Part shown: in pieces, positions 47,508 to 58,563 of the stretch
Position numbering within the stretch: the stretch's first letter is position 1
How the letters are laid out: every line of letters starts with the position of its first letter
DNA from: Buddleja alternifolia
Lineage: Eukaryota > Streptophyta > Magnoliopsida > Lamiales > Scrophulariaceae
Length of the DNA stretch: 64,000 nt
Assembly: GCA_019426215.1 (NCBI GenBank)
Contig: CM033393.1
Span: 23,810,591-23,874,590 of the forward strand
Direction: 5' to 3'
Position numbers and translations under genes: made by a program
Notes under the pieces: generated by a model
What the model saw: only the letters and a program-made list of their open reading frames with translations
What the model was told of the DNA's origin: nothing
Databases searched by the model: none

Positions 47508-48316
47508 TTATTCACCTTTCGCTTGTATATTAGGACAGTCTCTTCTCCAGTGGCCCAACTCTCTGTAGCATAAACATGTGTCATGTTTTCTAGCCCTCTT
47601 ATTTCTCCTTCGTTGTGCCTTGTTGCAAGTCATACTGGATGCTCCCTCTAACTGGGCATTATTCCTTTTTCCATCCAATGTTTTGGAAAATGTAATAGCC
47701 ATCAGATTGTTCCATTTGTCCGTCTTTATTTGTTTCTGAGCAACCTTGAGTTTTTCCAATAGCCCAGCTAAAGATCCCTCAATGTCATTCATATCAAAAT
47801 TTATGACGAAATAATAGAACGAATCTGGGAGTGACTGTAGAATAAGATCGACTTGGAGATGCAGGTCCATGTAGAAGTTTAAAGATTTTAGTTTTTCTAT
47901 CTGGTCATCATTTTGAAAACGTGTTCTCCAACATCTTCTCCTTCAGTCATTTTAGTTCGGAATAGATCCCTTGAAATAAAGTATCTGGCGGTCCTACCGC
48001 GTTCTTCGAACAATTCATCCAAATGAAGGATAATGTCTCTTGCATTATCCATCTTATCATGAGACCTTTGCAGCTCTATCCACATTGAGCTCAATATGTA
48101 CACTCTTGCTCTATGGTTGTCACAGCACCAATCCCAACGAGCTAGGCAAACTTCATCACCATCGTTTGGTCTAGGAATGGGAGGACGACCAATTTCCAAT
48201 ACATAGTCAATGGATTCACTGCTAAGGACCATCCTAAGCATAGTGAGCCATTCTATGTAATTTGGACCGATGAGAATCGTATTTTCCATTAACTTCGACA
48301 GTGGTTTGGGAGGCAT
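47508..48316 (-). pseudogene. Element H gag pseudogene
   Basis: ATG at 48316 (MPPKPLSKLMENTILIGPNYIEWL). Open to 47897 with ISRDLFRTKMTEGEDVGEHVFKMM. After a frameshift it continues 47870-47508 with DLILQSLPDSF, FVINFDMNDIEGSLAGLLEKL and the knuckle CLCYRELGHWRRDC, which is complete (C, C, H, C). One shift separates it from an intact gag. Confidence 0.93.
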
Positions 48317-50266
48317 GGTTTTTTATTGAGAGAGATAAAACAAAATGACTGCAGAAAATAAGCCAGACTTAATTGGATTATTGAACTAAACTAAGACCAA
48401 GTTTAAAATCAAGGACTTCGACTTATAACTTGGCTCCCACTACATTTTTCGAAATTCCACACTCCCACTGTGAAATGACGGAAGCGATCGTTGATGAAAA
48501 CTTCGTGGTGGGGATTGAGTTCTTTAATTAATATAATGGATGGCAACCCTTTAACAATATTTTGTCCATTACTTAATTAAAGTGATGTCAAACATCAATC
48601 TATCAAATAGACGGTTCAATCATATTTATCCCATAATCCACAAATACCGCAACCCTTTAATGATTTATTGGTAAAGTGGTCTATCTAAGTTCATTCCCAC
48701 TAACTCCTCATAATCTAACATTTGAATTTCACCTTGCAACCCTTTAACGATATTTGGGTGAAATATGTCTCGATTAAGGCATCCAATGCACTTAATAAAA
48801 TTCTAGAATTAAATCTTAATATATGACCCCCACTTACTGGGAAGATGCCACATATGGATTTAATCCTTGATCTTATTAAGTTTAGTGGAGGGAAAAGATG
48901 CCTAGCACCCCTTACTAACTTAGTATTATTTTTGTTTGGGAGAATTCATGTTCAAAACATTTATTTTGTCTCACTTTGCACATTTGTTTGCGAGAATTTA
49001 TATAGCGCATATTGATAACACACATGCTTCATACAACTAATGAACATGCATCGAAAGCAATAAAACAACGCACATGTCTATGGGATTTTATCTAGAGGGC
49101 CCAAGCCAATGGTGCATCATAAAATTGAAAAAGAAAAGCCTAGCTAATTTTCGTGGGCTCCAAGCTCCTCTTCTTTTGCATGATCTCCATCTTGAAAGGC
49201 CTATTCTATTTCTATTTATTACAAGAGGTAATTTAAAACCTATACATAAATCTAGAAATAAAATAAAATGGGCTCAAACCGGACCTTACAACCCATCAAA
49301 AGAAATACATAATCAAAAGAAGCAACCTAAGCCCATAGACATATGTCACCATCACATAATACATGCTCGCGATAAATAAAGCACTTATGTTGGTGATTAA
49401 TAAAAATTAATTAGTCCAACTTAATTAATTTCCACAATAAATTTCCAAATTTTATTGATTCACATGAAAATAATCCTATTTATGAGAATTCTTTATTTAA
49501 ATAAATAACTTAATAAATAAAATTTTTCAAGAGTTTATTAATTAATTATTTCATTCAAATAAAGGTCAATAAAAACTATATTGGGCTTAATTTTATCAAA
49601 ATTAAATTACCAACCATTGGCATATTCAAAATTAATTAATTAGGCCCAATAACTAATTTATTGAATTATCCACAATTTTAATCAAAACAATTTGGGCCCC
49701 TTTTTTATTAAATCCGGGTCATAATCCTTTTGACCCACCCGGATAACTAAAATAGCCCAAACACCTATTCAATTAAAATTTGGACCTTAGGAAAATATAA
49801 CCCGACCCATTAGGGCCCAAGTCATGAAAACCCGGCCTCCGAAACAGGTCCGTGCGCTGGGCGCATGGCACGGTGTATGCGCGCACGGTTTAATCATGCT
49901 TGGCCGGACGCCCAGTGTCTAGCCAGCCCCTCCGACCGGCGCCGTGAAATGGCACGGCGTTGGGGCCCACCTGGTGTGCACAGTGCGCACGCTGTGTGCG
50001 CAACGGGAGGCCAAAAAGGCCGCTGTCAGCGAGCCCAGCGCACAGACTGCGCACGCGTTTTGTGTCGCACTCGTCTCGGGGTAATACTTTTCCGATTCTC
50101 ATAAAATTTATATTCCCAGATTCACAACTCATTAAACTACAACTTTTCTGAAGAAACTGCAGCGAGATTCAGAATAGTTTTATATGAAAAACACGTTCAA
50201 AGCAGACCTCAAAAACGTGAAAAAACAGTCAATCACACAAGCAATTAAACACAGAATTCAGAGATT
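48317..50266 (-). other. Element H leader
   Basis: About 1.95 kb: structured gag-proximal part (to about 48900), AT-rich part (49380-49740), GGGCCCAA-like words, a GC-rich block (about 49840-50090, repeated GTGCGCAC-like words) and a short AT-rich part to the primer site. ORFs in the GC-rich block (49865-50151, both strands) are not conserved. Confidence 0.8.
48455..48864 (-). promoter_or_regulatory. Structured leader RNA of element H (reference copy)
   Basis: Plus-strand pairs: TTCCACA 48455-48461 with TGTGAAA 48469-48475 around CTCCCAC (one G-U pair in the minus-strand RNA); CTTTAATTAA 48522-48531 with TTAATTAAAG 48573-48582 and inner TAATGGA 48534-48540 with TCCATTA 48565-48571; CCAC...TACC with GGTA...GTGG (about 48648-48679); ATTTCACC 48726-48733 with GGTGAAAT 48757-48764; ATTAAATC 48808-48815 with GATTTAAT 48857-48864. 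The three middle loops contain GCAACCCTTTAA(C/T). Confidence 0.78.
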
Positions 50267-50279
50267 GGCTCTGATACCA
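50267..50279 (-). other. Primer binding site of element H (initiator tRNA-Met)
   Basis: TGGTATCAGAGCC, an exact match to the standard site, one base after the LTR. Confidence 0.95.
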
Positions 50280-50280
50280 C

Positions 50281-51887
50281 TGTTGGGAATTATACAAATA
50301 AAACGCAACGAAAAGTAAATTTAATTCTCAAATCCGAAATCATCTCTAATCCTCGTGTTTAATTGTGTATAGAAAGATTACCGTTTTCGCGTATGTTGAT
50401 TTCTGAACGTGATCCTTTCTCTAACGCCGAATTTGCCAACGTCTCTAATTCTTCACGCCGAAATCAAAAAATGAAAAACTCCTCCTTTCTTCCTTGTCAA
50501 ATACGGCTAGAGAGAGAGAGAGAGAGAGGTGGGAGACTTTTTTTTGGAGAGAAAGTTATGTAAGTTGCCTTGTGTTATTTTTCACCTTGTGATATATTTA
50601 TATCATTATGAAACAATAACCCTAGCATGCAAGAGCCCTATTTGGGCGTCTATTTGGCCGCCCCTTAGTGGGCTCGGAAGCCTTCGGGCTTTCATCTTGC
50701 TTGCTAATTAAATAATCGGATAATTTATTTATCCAATAAATAAATTGATAATCCAATTAAATCAATTCCTAATTAATTTATAATTCAATTTCTCCAAGAA
50801 ATTAATTAACTCATTAATTTAATTAATTAATTAAATTATCCAATAATTAATTAATTAATTACGGCATCCAATGCCGTGAATTTCTCTCAAGTCTTTTTCC
50901 CATGTTTATCCTTTTGCACTTTCTTTAAGCGCGACTCTTTAGGTTCGTCTCAAAAGGAAATTGGGAGGAACCCAAAGGGGTGTGAGTGACACCTAGCCAG
51001 TCTCGTGGCTCACACCGTAACCCAATTGAGAACGAATGAATAGGATCATTCCAAACCTTTACGCCATGAATACCGTTCGTGTATAAACCTTTTCTTCTTA
51101 TATCCCAGTCAAGTAAGAGTCATGGTTTAAAGTCAAACTCATACAACTTGACCATATGCCTAAGCTCATAATAAGTCAGGGTATTTAAATGCTTTGGCCA
51201 AAGACTTTCATCCTCACTTATTCTTGATCGCATAGGATATTTTACTCATTCACTTATGAGAGAATAAATTCCATATTGCAAATCAGTTAACAATGCTACT
51301 TGCCTATCAAGTCGCACTTCGAGGTCGATTCCACCAACAGGTGATTTGAATCTAACTACTCTAATGACAGACTTGATGTCACAAGTACATCTTCAACTCG
51401 ATTTCTCAGGTCATAGGTTCACACGTACCTATCACTACTTATCAGTTTCATCATTGACTGTCAATGAGTGAATACCCATGTGATGAACTAATGCGAGCCG
51501 TGTTTGAACATCTCAGTCCAACTGACACGTCTATGATATAAGTTCCCACTACCATTTCCATAGTGTACGACTGGCAGTTTCTCTGTCGAAACTTACATCA
51601 TACAAGTCTTTGTTCACTATTGATGCCCAATCAATATTTATTAGACTTGCGAACCGTTTTAGATGTCAAGGGTCAAACCATTCTAGTGCCTTTCCTCATA
51701 TCCCATAGGAGGTAGAAGGTTCGCCTTGTCATCAAGGAGTTTACATTGTTTATTCACACCTTATAAATGCCTAGAAGAAAACAACAATCAATTGCCTTAT
51801 ATTAATAGAAAAACCATAGTTTAATTTCAATGTTTATGCCCTATAAATGTATCCTCTTTATGGCCTTCGAGGGCATATACTCTAACA
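50281..51887 (-). mobile_element. Element H 5' LTR
   Basis: 1607 bp. Contains (AG)10 at 50509-50528 where the 3' LTR has (AG)8, TATA box at 50602-50595, and U3 stem ATGATATAAGT 51533-51543 with ACTTACATCAT 51591-51601. Confidence 0.95.
50595..50602 (-). promoter_or_regulatory. TATA box of element H 5' LTR
   Basis: TATAAATA in GATATAAATATATC, about 315 bp before the LTR end. The 3' LTR has the same at 43200-43193. Confidence 0.65.
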
Positions 51888-51892
51888 CACAT

Positions 51893-53930
51893 ATACCTCT
51901 TCTTGGAGTTTACCTTTCAAGAAGGCACTCTTCACGTCCATCTGATACACCGTAAAGTTGTTGAACGCTACATACGCTAGAAACATGCTGATTACTTCAA
52001 GACGGGTAATAGGAGCAAATGTCTCATCAAAGTTAATACCCTCTTCTTGGCAATATCCTTGAGCACAAGTCTGGCCTTGTTCTTTATCACAATGCCATTC
52101 CCATCCATCTTGTTTCTATAAACCCATCTAGTTCCAATATGTTTTTGGTGAGTTGGTCTTGGTACTAGCATCCAAAACTTACTACGTTCAAACGGATTAA
52201 GCTCTTTTTGCATGGCTTCAATCCAACTTAGGTCGCTTAGTGCTTCATCCACTTTCTTAGGTTCCATTTGAGATAGAAATCTTGCGAACATAGCCTCATT
52301 GGATGTAGCGGCTCTAGTCCTAACAGGCGCTTCAATATCTCCAATAATGTGCTCAGGTGGATGATCATGTAGCCATAGTCTATCTGGTTGGAAAGGGTTA
52401 AGAGGTTGAACAGGCGCTTGACGATCAGATGCTTGACCATCCTCTTGCGTAGGCGCTACAGGTTCACAGATCCTTGTTTGCTCTTGATGATCACTCTTCA
52501 TGATTATCAGCAGATCTTGCATTGTTATCCGAAATAACCTCACGAGTAATCTTAGGAGGTGGCACTGAGATCTCATCATCGTCGCCTACATCATTCATAT
52601 TAACCTTACTCGGTTCTTGGTTAGCATCATCTAAAACAACATGAATAGATTCCTCAACCTTTGATTTGATCTTGTTTAAGATGCGAAAATTCTTTCCATT
52701 CTTGGCGTAGCCTAGAAAAATTCCCTCATCTGCTTTAGGATCAAATGTCTTTAGGATTTGGGATCCATTATTATGGATAAAAGATTTAGAACCAAAGACG
52801 TGAAAATATGAAACATTTGGCTTACGTCTCTTCCACAGTTCATATGGAGTTTTCCCATGCTGTTTGTTGATCATGCAACGGTTTTGAGTATAACAAGCAG
52901 TGTTGATCGCTTCAGCCCAAAACCTAGGAGCAAGCTTGGACTCTGCTAACATCGTCCTAGCGGCTTCCTTGAGTGTTCTGTTCAGGCACTCAGCAACACC
53001 ATTCTGTTGGGGAGTTCTGGGAGCTGAATACTCATGATGTATTCCATTCTCTGCACAAAACTTCTCAACAACCTTGTTAGTAAACTCAGTACCGTGATCG
53101 TTTCTTATTCTTGCAACCTTAAGATTTTTTAAAGTTTGAAGTTGCCGAATAAGCGTTGTTAACTTGTCATATGTCTCATCTTTGGATGAAAGAAATTCCA
53201 CCCAAGTAAATCGAGAGAAATCATCTACTATCACCAATGTATACTTTTTACCGCTCACACTAATCGTTTGAACAGGTCCAAACAGATCCATATGAAGTAG
53301 TTCAAGTATTCTAGTGGCAGATAGATAAGGTTTTCTCTTGAAAGATGATTTAACTTGTTTTCCCATTTGACAAGCGTCACAAAGGCGATCCTTGTGAAAT
53401 GGTCCTTTTGGTAATCCCTCTACAAGATTTAGATTTATAAGTTGAGAGATTGTCTTAAAGTTGAGGTGATTCATTTTTCTATGCCATAACCAACCCGTTT
53501 TAGATTCATTTTTAGCAGCAAAGCATGTTGGGTTGTTATCATTTGTTGAACCTCAATCTACCAAATATACATTGTTAGTTCTTTTACCTTTCAATTTAGT
53601 AGACTTAGTCTTAGCGTCATTTATATAGCAACAGTCGCTTGAAAATATGACTTCAAAGCCTTTATCACAAAATTGATTTATGCTTAATAAATTGTGCTTT
53701 AGACCCTCAACATAATAAACATCACTTATCATGATGTTCCCCCTATGCACAGTACCTATGCCTTTGGTTTTACCTTTGGAGTTGTCACCAAATACAACCT
53801 AAGGATCATTGGCAGCTCGATAGTTGATCAATAGATCCTTGGAACCAATCATGTGTCTTGACGATCCACTATCGAAGTACCAAACAGATGTATTGGCTCT
53901 AGCTCTAGGTACCTATAATCAAAAGGGAAG
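51893..53930 (-). pseudogene. Element G protease, integrase and RT N-terminal part
   Basis: Protease YFDSGSSRHM near 53880-53845 and GIGTVHRGNIMISDVYYVEGLKHNLLSI (53750-53553). Integrase 53474-52491 (327 codons): zinc-finger end CDACQMGKQ, LLHMDLFGPV (Asp), RNDHGTEF (Asp), TPQQNGVAE (Glu), NTACYTQNRCMI, FLGYAKNGK. A frameshift leads to 52579-51992: [54 protein letters not shown]. After another shift [17 protein letters not shown] ends exactly at the CACAT duplication of H and resumes with EQP at 42881. Confidence 0.93.
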
Positions 53931-53932
53931 TT

Positions 53933-56146
53933 CTATTTAGGTTTAGGTACCCATTGTTGCTTGGGTCCTTTAACATTAGTAGCATCGTTAGTTTGAATTA
54001 GAACTTTAGGAACCCATATTTGCCAAGTCTTCATTGTAGGAATACTGGCCTTCTTGGGTTTCACATTGTATTGTGTGTGCTGTTTGGGTGTATAATAATA
54101 TCCTTGATTATAGTAGTAATCATAATCATTGTCATAATCATAATCATCATAGTATCGATAATATGATCTTGACTGCCTTGGATATTGACGTTGGTATTTC
54201 CTTGGCCCTGGCTTGGGTAGCACTTTTGGTGCTGGACGCTTAGCGCTTGATTCACAGTGGTTAGGTTTACCCTTAGCCTTTTGAGCATTTGGATAAACCC
54301 TTCTCTGTGAATTATTTGCCTTTTCCTGACCCTTGCGTGAGTCAGGTTTGGCTTTCTCATTTGGACTCGTACCATTGTCGCTCGGTTCAGTTTGTGTTTG
54401 ACCTTGTGAACCTTTCTCAACAAAGAAAACACCCTTTCCTTTGTTGTTTGCCGTAACTTTAGGTTTGTTTGGTTGTTTACCAAATTTATTGCATCCTAAA
54501 CCGGTCTTTTCACCAAATAACCTTGTTACCTAAGTCACATTGTCTAGCTTTCTTAACGCTTTAGACAATGATGAGATGAGCTATTCTGATTTAGCAAGTC
54601 CAGCAATCTGCTCAGCTTCTCTCTTGACTATTATATAAAGATCACTTTTCAACTGGATTATTTCATTCTCAAGCGATTGGTTTTTCTCAATGCATTGTTG
54701 CTGAATTTGCAACTCTGCCTTGAGTGTCACTTTATCACTTGCGAGCGATGAAATGATATCAAAGTGATTTTGGTATAATTTTGCGGCATCTTGACAATCA
54801 TTGTAATATTCTTTAACTTTTTCAAGTAATTCTTCATACGAGAGAGGAAGAGATAATTCAGTGTTTACCTTAGGGGACGCTTCATCATCTTTGGCCATTC
54901 GACAGATAAGCGCTGAGTCATCCACTAGCTCATCATCATCACTACTCTCCTCTGATGATTCCAAATCTTCAGGTGCAGATGCTGGTTACGATTCCGCTAG
55001 CAAACCTTGTTGACGAAGGTTGCTCTTGAATTGGTTTCTATCCACGTAATCCTGCCTTGTGGGCTTGGATACGTTTGGATAAGGGCAATTTACCTGGTAG
55101 TGCCCTGGTTTCGTACAATTATAACAAAGATTAGTTTTCATCTTTTGTTCATTTGTTAACCTTGCATTGTGTGGTTTTGATACCACTGGCGCTGGGAGAT
55201 TTTGAACACACGCTTGATATTGAACAGGCGCTTGGGATGTAGGAACAGAATACTGAGGCGCTTGAAACTGTTGTTTTATTGGAGCAGGCGTTTGATTTGA
55301 ACTTTGTCCTTGATTGCTGGAACCTTTTCCTTTCTTTTCATATCTCAAGAACTTCCTGAATCTATTCAGTAAAGCCAACTCCTCTTCCTCGCTGATATCT
55401 GAAACCTTTCCCTTGTTACTTGATTTACCCTTGATTGACGCTATAAGCGCTCCAGACTCAATCACTGGACTACTCACTACATCACTAGTCGAATTCAACT
55501 CAAACTCAAATGCTTTGAGCTCTGAAAAGGCGTCTTCTGGAGTTAAATTGTCCAAATTATTCGACTCTCTCATAGCTGTTGTCTTCATCAAGAATCTACT
55601 AGGTAGACTTCTAAAGATTTTGACCACCATTTCCCAATTCTATAGATCCATACCCAAAGATGTTAATTCTATAGTAAGAGCTGTGAATCTTATATCCAAT
55701 TGTTCTAAAGTCTCATTGGGCAACATCTTGAAGCTGTTAAACCATTCCTTGGCTATGGAAAGATTGTTCTCTTTGATCTGAGTTGAACCACCACAAATTA
55801 TGGCTAACTTATCCCAGATTTCCTTAGTAGTATTGCAAGACTTAATCTTGTTGAATAAGTTATCATTATCACCGATAGTTGTATATAGAGCATTGCGACC
55901 AACATTGTCCAAGTTTGCTCTTCGACGCTCATCTGGAGACTATTCTTGTTTTGGCTTTTCTACGTAACCATCAGGAGTGTCTTCCGTGGCTCCAGGCGCT
56001 CTAGTGATAACCTTATATATTTTGATTGGCCCATCTGAAATAATATCGCACATGTCATCATCACATGACCAGAGATATGTAAATGCTTTAACTTTCCATG
56101 TGTCATAGTTTGACTTAGTTAGTTTAGGAACTTTAGCAAATGCCAT
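53933..56146 (-). pseudogene. Element G gag pseudogene
   Basis: It starts at 56146 (MAFAKVPKLTKSNYDTWKVKAFTYL), followed in one frame, with a few stops, by 55912-55640 and 55630-54986 with the complete knuckle CYNCTKPGHYQVNC. Next are 54964-54581, an acidic start and a coiled coil (LASDKVTLKAELQIQQQ, LENEIIQLKSDLY), and 54223-53933 with a tyrosine/aspartate-rich tract and two (I/Q)WVPK words. About 738 codons; the end WVPK just before pol is typical of SIRE gag. Confidence 0.9.
54093..54173 (-). repeat. Tyr/Asp-rich low-complexity tract in gag of element G
   Basis: Some 26 residues made almost only of Y, D, N, R and G (SYYRYYDDYDYDND, then DYYYNQGYYY), encoded by ATAATCATAATC-type repeats. 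Confidence 0.85.
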
Positions 56147-56229
56147 AAATAAGATTTAAATCAACTAGATTTGAAAAAGGATCTAAACAAGTTGTTAGGC
56201 TTGGAAATTTTAAAATTTCAACTTTAACC

Positions 56230-56241
56230 GCTCTGATACCA
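56230..56241 (-). other. Primer binding site of element G (initiator tRNA-Met)
   Basis: TGGTATCAGAGC, two bases after the 5' LTR end. Confidence 0.93.
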
Positions 56242-56243
56242 CT

Positions 56244-57755
56244 TGTCGGTCCTAAGTGGCATGTGAAAGGGTCTAGAAGGGGGAGGGTTGAATAGACCCT
56301 GAAGTCTTTTTCGACTTCAAAAATTTCGTATTAAAAAAATGTGTTGGACGCTTGAGAGGTAGGCGCTTGACTGAGCGTCTGTTGAAGACTGTTATTAGAA
56401 AGTTAACTTAGACTTCAAGATTTGAATACTATAACCAAATAGGTTTAAGCGTTCACTTCTTTGATCGGTATTAGCACAGCAGAATTAATTTGATAGTCTT
56501 CTTGTTTGAAAGCTTTTAGCGTCACAAACGGTTTCTTGGTTGCTTATCGTTCAATTGAGTTTTACTTAACAGATTTATGCAATGATATGATAATAAGACA
56601 ATTGACTGCAAAGTAAATAACACAATGGTTGTAAGGTTCGTTGGGTGATGTAATCCCAACTACGTCCTTCTTCTCCTTGAACACTTGGAGGTAATCCACT
56701 AAAATGATTCTCAAAAAATCACACAGAATCTTCTACAATTTAGAGAGAGATGGATGTTGATGACTTGAGCTCCATGATCACACAAATCTCTGCTTCTATC
56801 CTCTCGCTTCTTTCACCCAGAAATAATGCAAGTATCCAACTTCAACTTCACATAGATCGCGAGGCTTGGATGGGGTTTTTCTGAACGGTTTGTTTGATTT
56901 TGATAAGGTTCAAACATATGGCAATATCTCAATAATAGTGTAGGTTTCTTTAAAAAGAATGTTTGAGATATTAGTTGACTGTCTCAGGAATTGAAGAAAT
57001 GCAAAGAGAATTTTTGCTTTGAATGTTCTGGCTTTTCTGAGAGTTTAAGGAATGAAACTTCAATGCAACAGCAATTTGTCTTGGAATCAATCGGTTGTTT
57101 TTGGCTTGTTGATGAAGTCCTATTTATAGGCATTCTTGGAAAAAGTGTTTGTTTGACACATGCACAGGCGCATGTCTCTTACTTCCGCGAGTGAACAACT
57201 TTTGTCTTTTTTCCTGAAAATCTGCTGCACAAAAGTTGGTGCTGAAGTCTGTGAAAGTTGACAGTCCAATAGGGTGGCTTCTCCGTACGTCCGAAAGAGC
57301 TTATCACATTTAATGCTCTTATCAGTATTTAATGCATTTGAATTAAATGCACGTTGGCATTTAATGCACTGATATTATTTGCATTAAACTCCTTCTGGAC
57401 TTAGTAATAAATTCAAGTGAAATCAGTCATTGATAGACGCTCATTCAACCTTGAATAACTTCTGTCCTAATGAACGCTTGAAATAGCTGGTTGTTTTGGA
57501 CGCTTGGAATCTTTATCTTCATTCAGACTTTAGACGCTTGAGTCTTCAAACTTAACTACTGATAAACTCACTCAGAAATTATCAGACGCTCAGTCTAAGA
57601 ATACTTAGCCTAACAATCTAGAATAAAAATAAAACAAAGCCTAACGCTTCAAAGCTTATACATGATTTCTAAGTAAAATCAAACTTACATATTTTGGGGT
57701 CTAGCATAAAATCCTAATTGTCATCATCAAAACATCTAACATGAAATTCCTATCA
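56244..57755 (-). mobile_element. Element G 5' LTR
   Basis: 1512 bp. Start TGATAGGAATTTC (57755), one base off the family TGTTAGG; end GACCGACA (56244). TATA box at 57128-57121. The terminal hairpin has a short GGGGGAGGG loop instead of the long run in the 3' LTR. Confidence 0.92.
57121..57128 (-). promoter_or_regulatory. TATA box of element G 5' LTR
   Basis: TATAAATA in GCCTATAAATAGGAC, conserved at 35863-35856 and 8042-8049. Confidence 0.7.
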
Positions 57756-58332
57756 CAATTGCAATTGTCTACATTTGAGAACTCTTCTATTTGAGTTTGA
57801 ACTTTCTCCCAAACCCTTTGTGTTGATCCTATAGGAATCTAAGGATTAATGATGTTGAGTACAAAACTCTATCTGGTCCATTCTTTGAAGTCCTTTATTG
57901 TCTTCGCAAATTTGCAGTGTGTCATGATTACCAATCTTTACTCCTAAGTAATTGTTGCAAGATTTTTTCATATATTTCCTATTCAAATTATATATCGTTT
58001 CAAATTATTCTTAATGATCAACTCCCTAATCATTGATGGCTTATATTCTTGAACCCTTTCAAACTTGATTTGGTTGTTGTGAAACTTTTTTGAATCCCAT
58101 GCCTCTTTCGTTAAAAAAAAAGAAGGAAATCTGGATACTTGACCTCGTCAACTACCTTATACTTCTTCCTCATAAGGGTTTAATCAAAATCGACCATCTC
58201 GCCTCTCAATCACTTTATCCTTTCATTCAGCTACCTTGAAATCATGGAACTTATATCCTTAACTTAACATGTTGTCTAATCACCTTGTTCCTTTGAATTT
58301 AGGGACCAAATTTTCCTAAGGAGGGGGGATTG
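57756..58332 (+). other. Gypsy fragment F: internal 3' end with polypurine tract
   Basis: No ORF can be read reliably. The end GGGACCAAATTTTCCTAAGG followed by AGGGGGGAT (to 58332) is the usual junction of Tekay/Del-type pol end, polypurine tract and LTR. Confidence 0.6.
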
Positions 58333-58563
58333 TGACATCCTGTATTTCCAGCTTCTAATTTAATAGACTAAGGTAAGAGTTATATTTTTTGGTAATATGA
58401 TTTCATAATTTATTCGATTCTAGCAATTCGTGCTCGATCCTAAATATTTTACTACTTTCTTGTAAAGCTAAGGAAAATACTTGCCTAGACCTGGTCTTGG
58501 GCGCCACCCCTACACCCTGTGGATGTGAAAAAACACATCACTTGTTTTTTTGTTCAAAATTAT
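58333..58563 (+). mobile_element. Gypsy fragment F: start of 3' LTR, cut by element E
   Basis: TGTGACATCCTG follows the polypurine tract directly. The LTR is interrupted after 231 bp by the TG end of the element E LTR; ATTAT (58559-58563) is the expected target duplication, and its partner lies outside the window. Confidence 0.65.

Larger units (their letters stand above)
42882..51887 (-). mobile_element. Element H: Copia element of the A/B/C/E family, nested in RT of G
   Basis: Full structure: LTRs 50281-51887 (5') and 42882-44486 (3'), tRNA-Met primer site, leader, gag, protease, integrase, RT, RNase H, polypurine tract. Perfect CACAT duplications flank it (42877-42881, 51888-51892). Sampled parts of the LTRs differ by about 4%. 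It is the most intact family member here, although it has several nonsense mutations and frameshifts. Its leader and gag serve as reference for A, B, C and E. Confidence 0.96.
34969..57755 (-). mobile_element. Element G: SIRE-lineage Ty1/copia retrotransposon with extra ORF, split by element H
   Basis: Structure on the minus strand: 5' LTR 57755-56244, tRNA-Met primer site, gag, protease, integrase, RT, RNase H, long extra reading frame, polypurine tract, 3' LTR 36510-34969. TAATT (34964-34968) and CAATT (57756-57760) flank it, a duplication with one change. Without H its own length is about 13.8 kb. Integrase and RT text, gag with a coiled coil and IWVPK-like words, and an ORF after pol all fit the SIRE lineage. 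Its LTRs differ more than those of H, as expected for the older host. Confidence 0.93.

Noticed and set aside
49865..50151. Three overlapping ORFs in GC-rich DNA
   Set aside because: They sit in the element H leader close to the primer site; GC-rich DNA opens frames by chance.
50267..50279. tRNA gene fragment
   Set aside because: It is the primer binding site, complementary to the tRNA 3' end and placed right after an LTR.
54061..54483. 140-codon minus-strand ORF within gag of G
   Set aside because: It is a shifted-frame shadow; the true gag frame is the one holding 54223-53933 and the knuckle.
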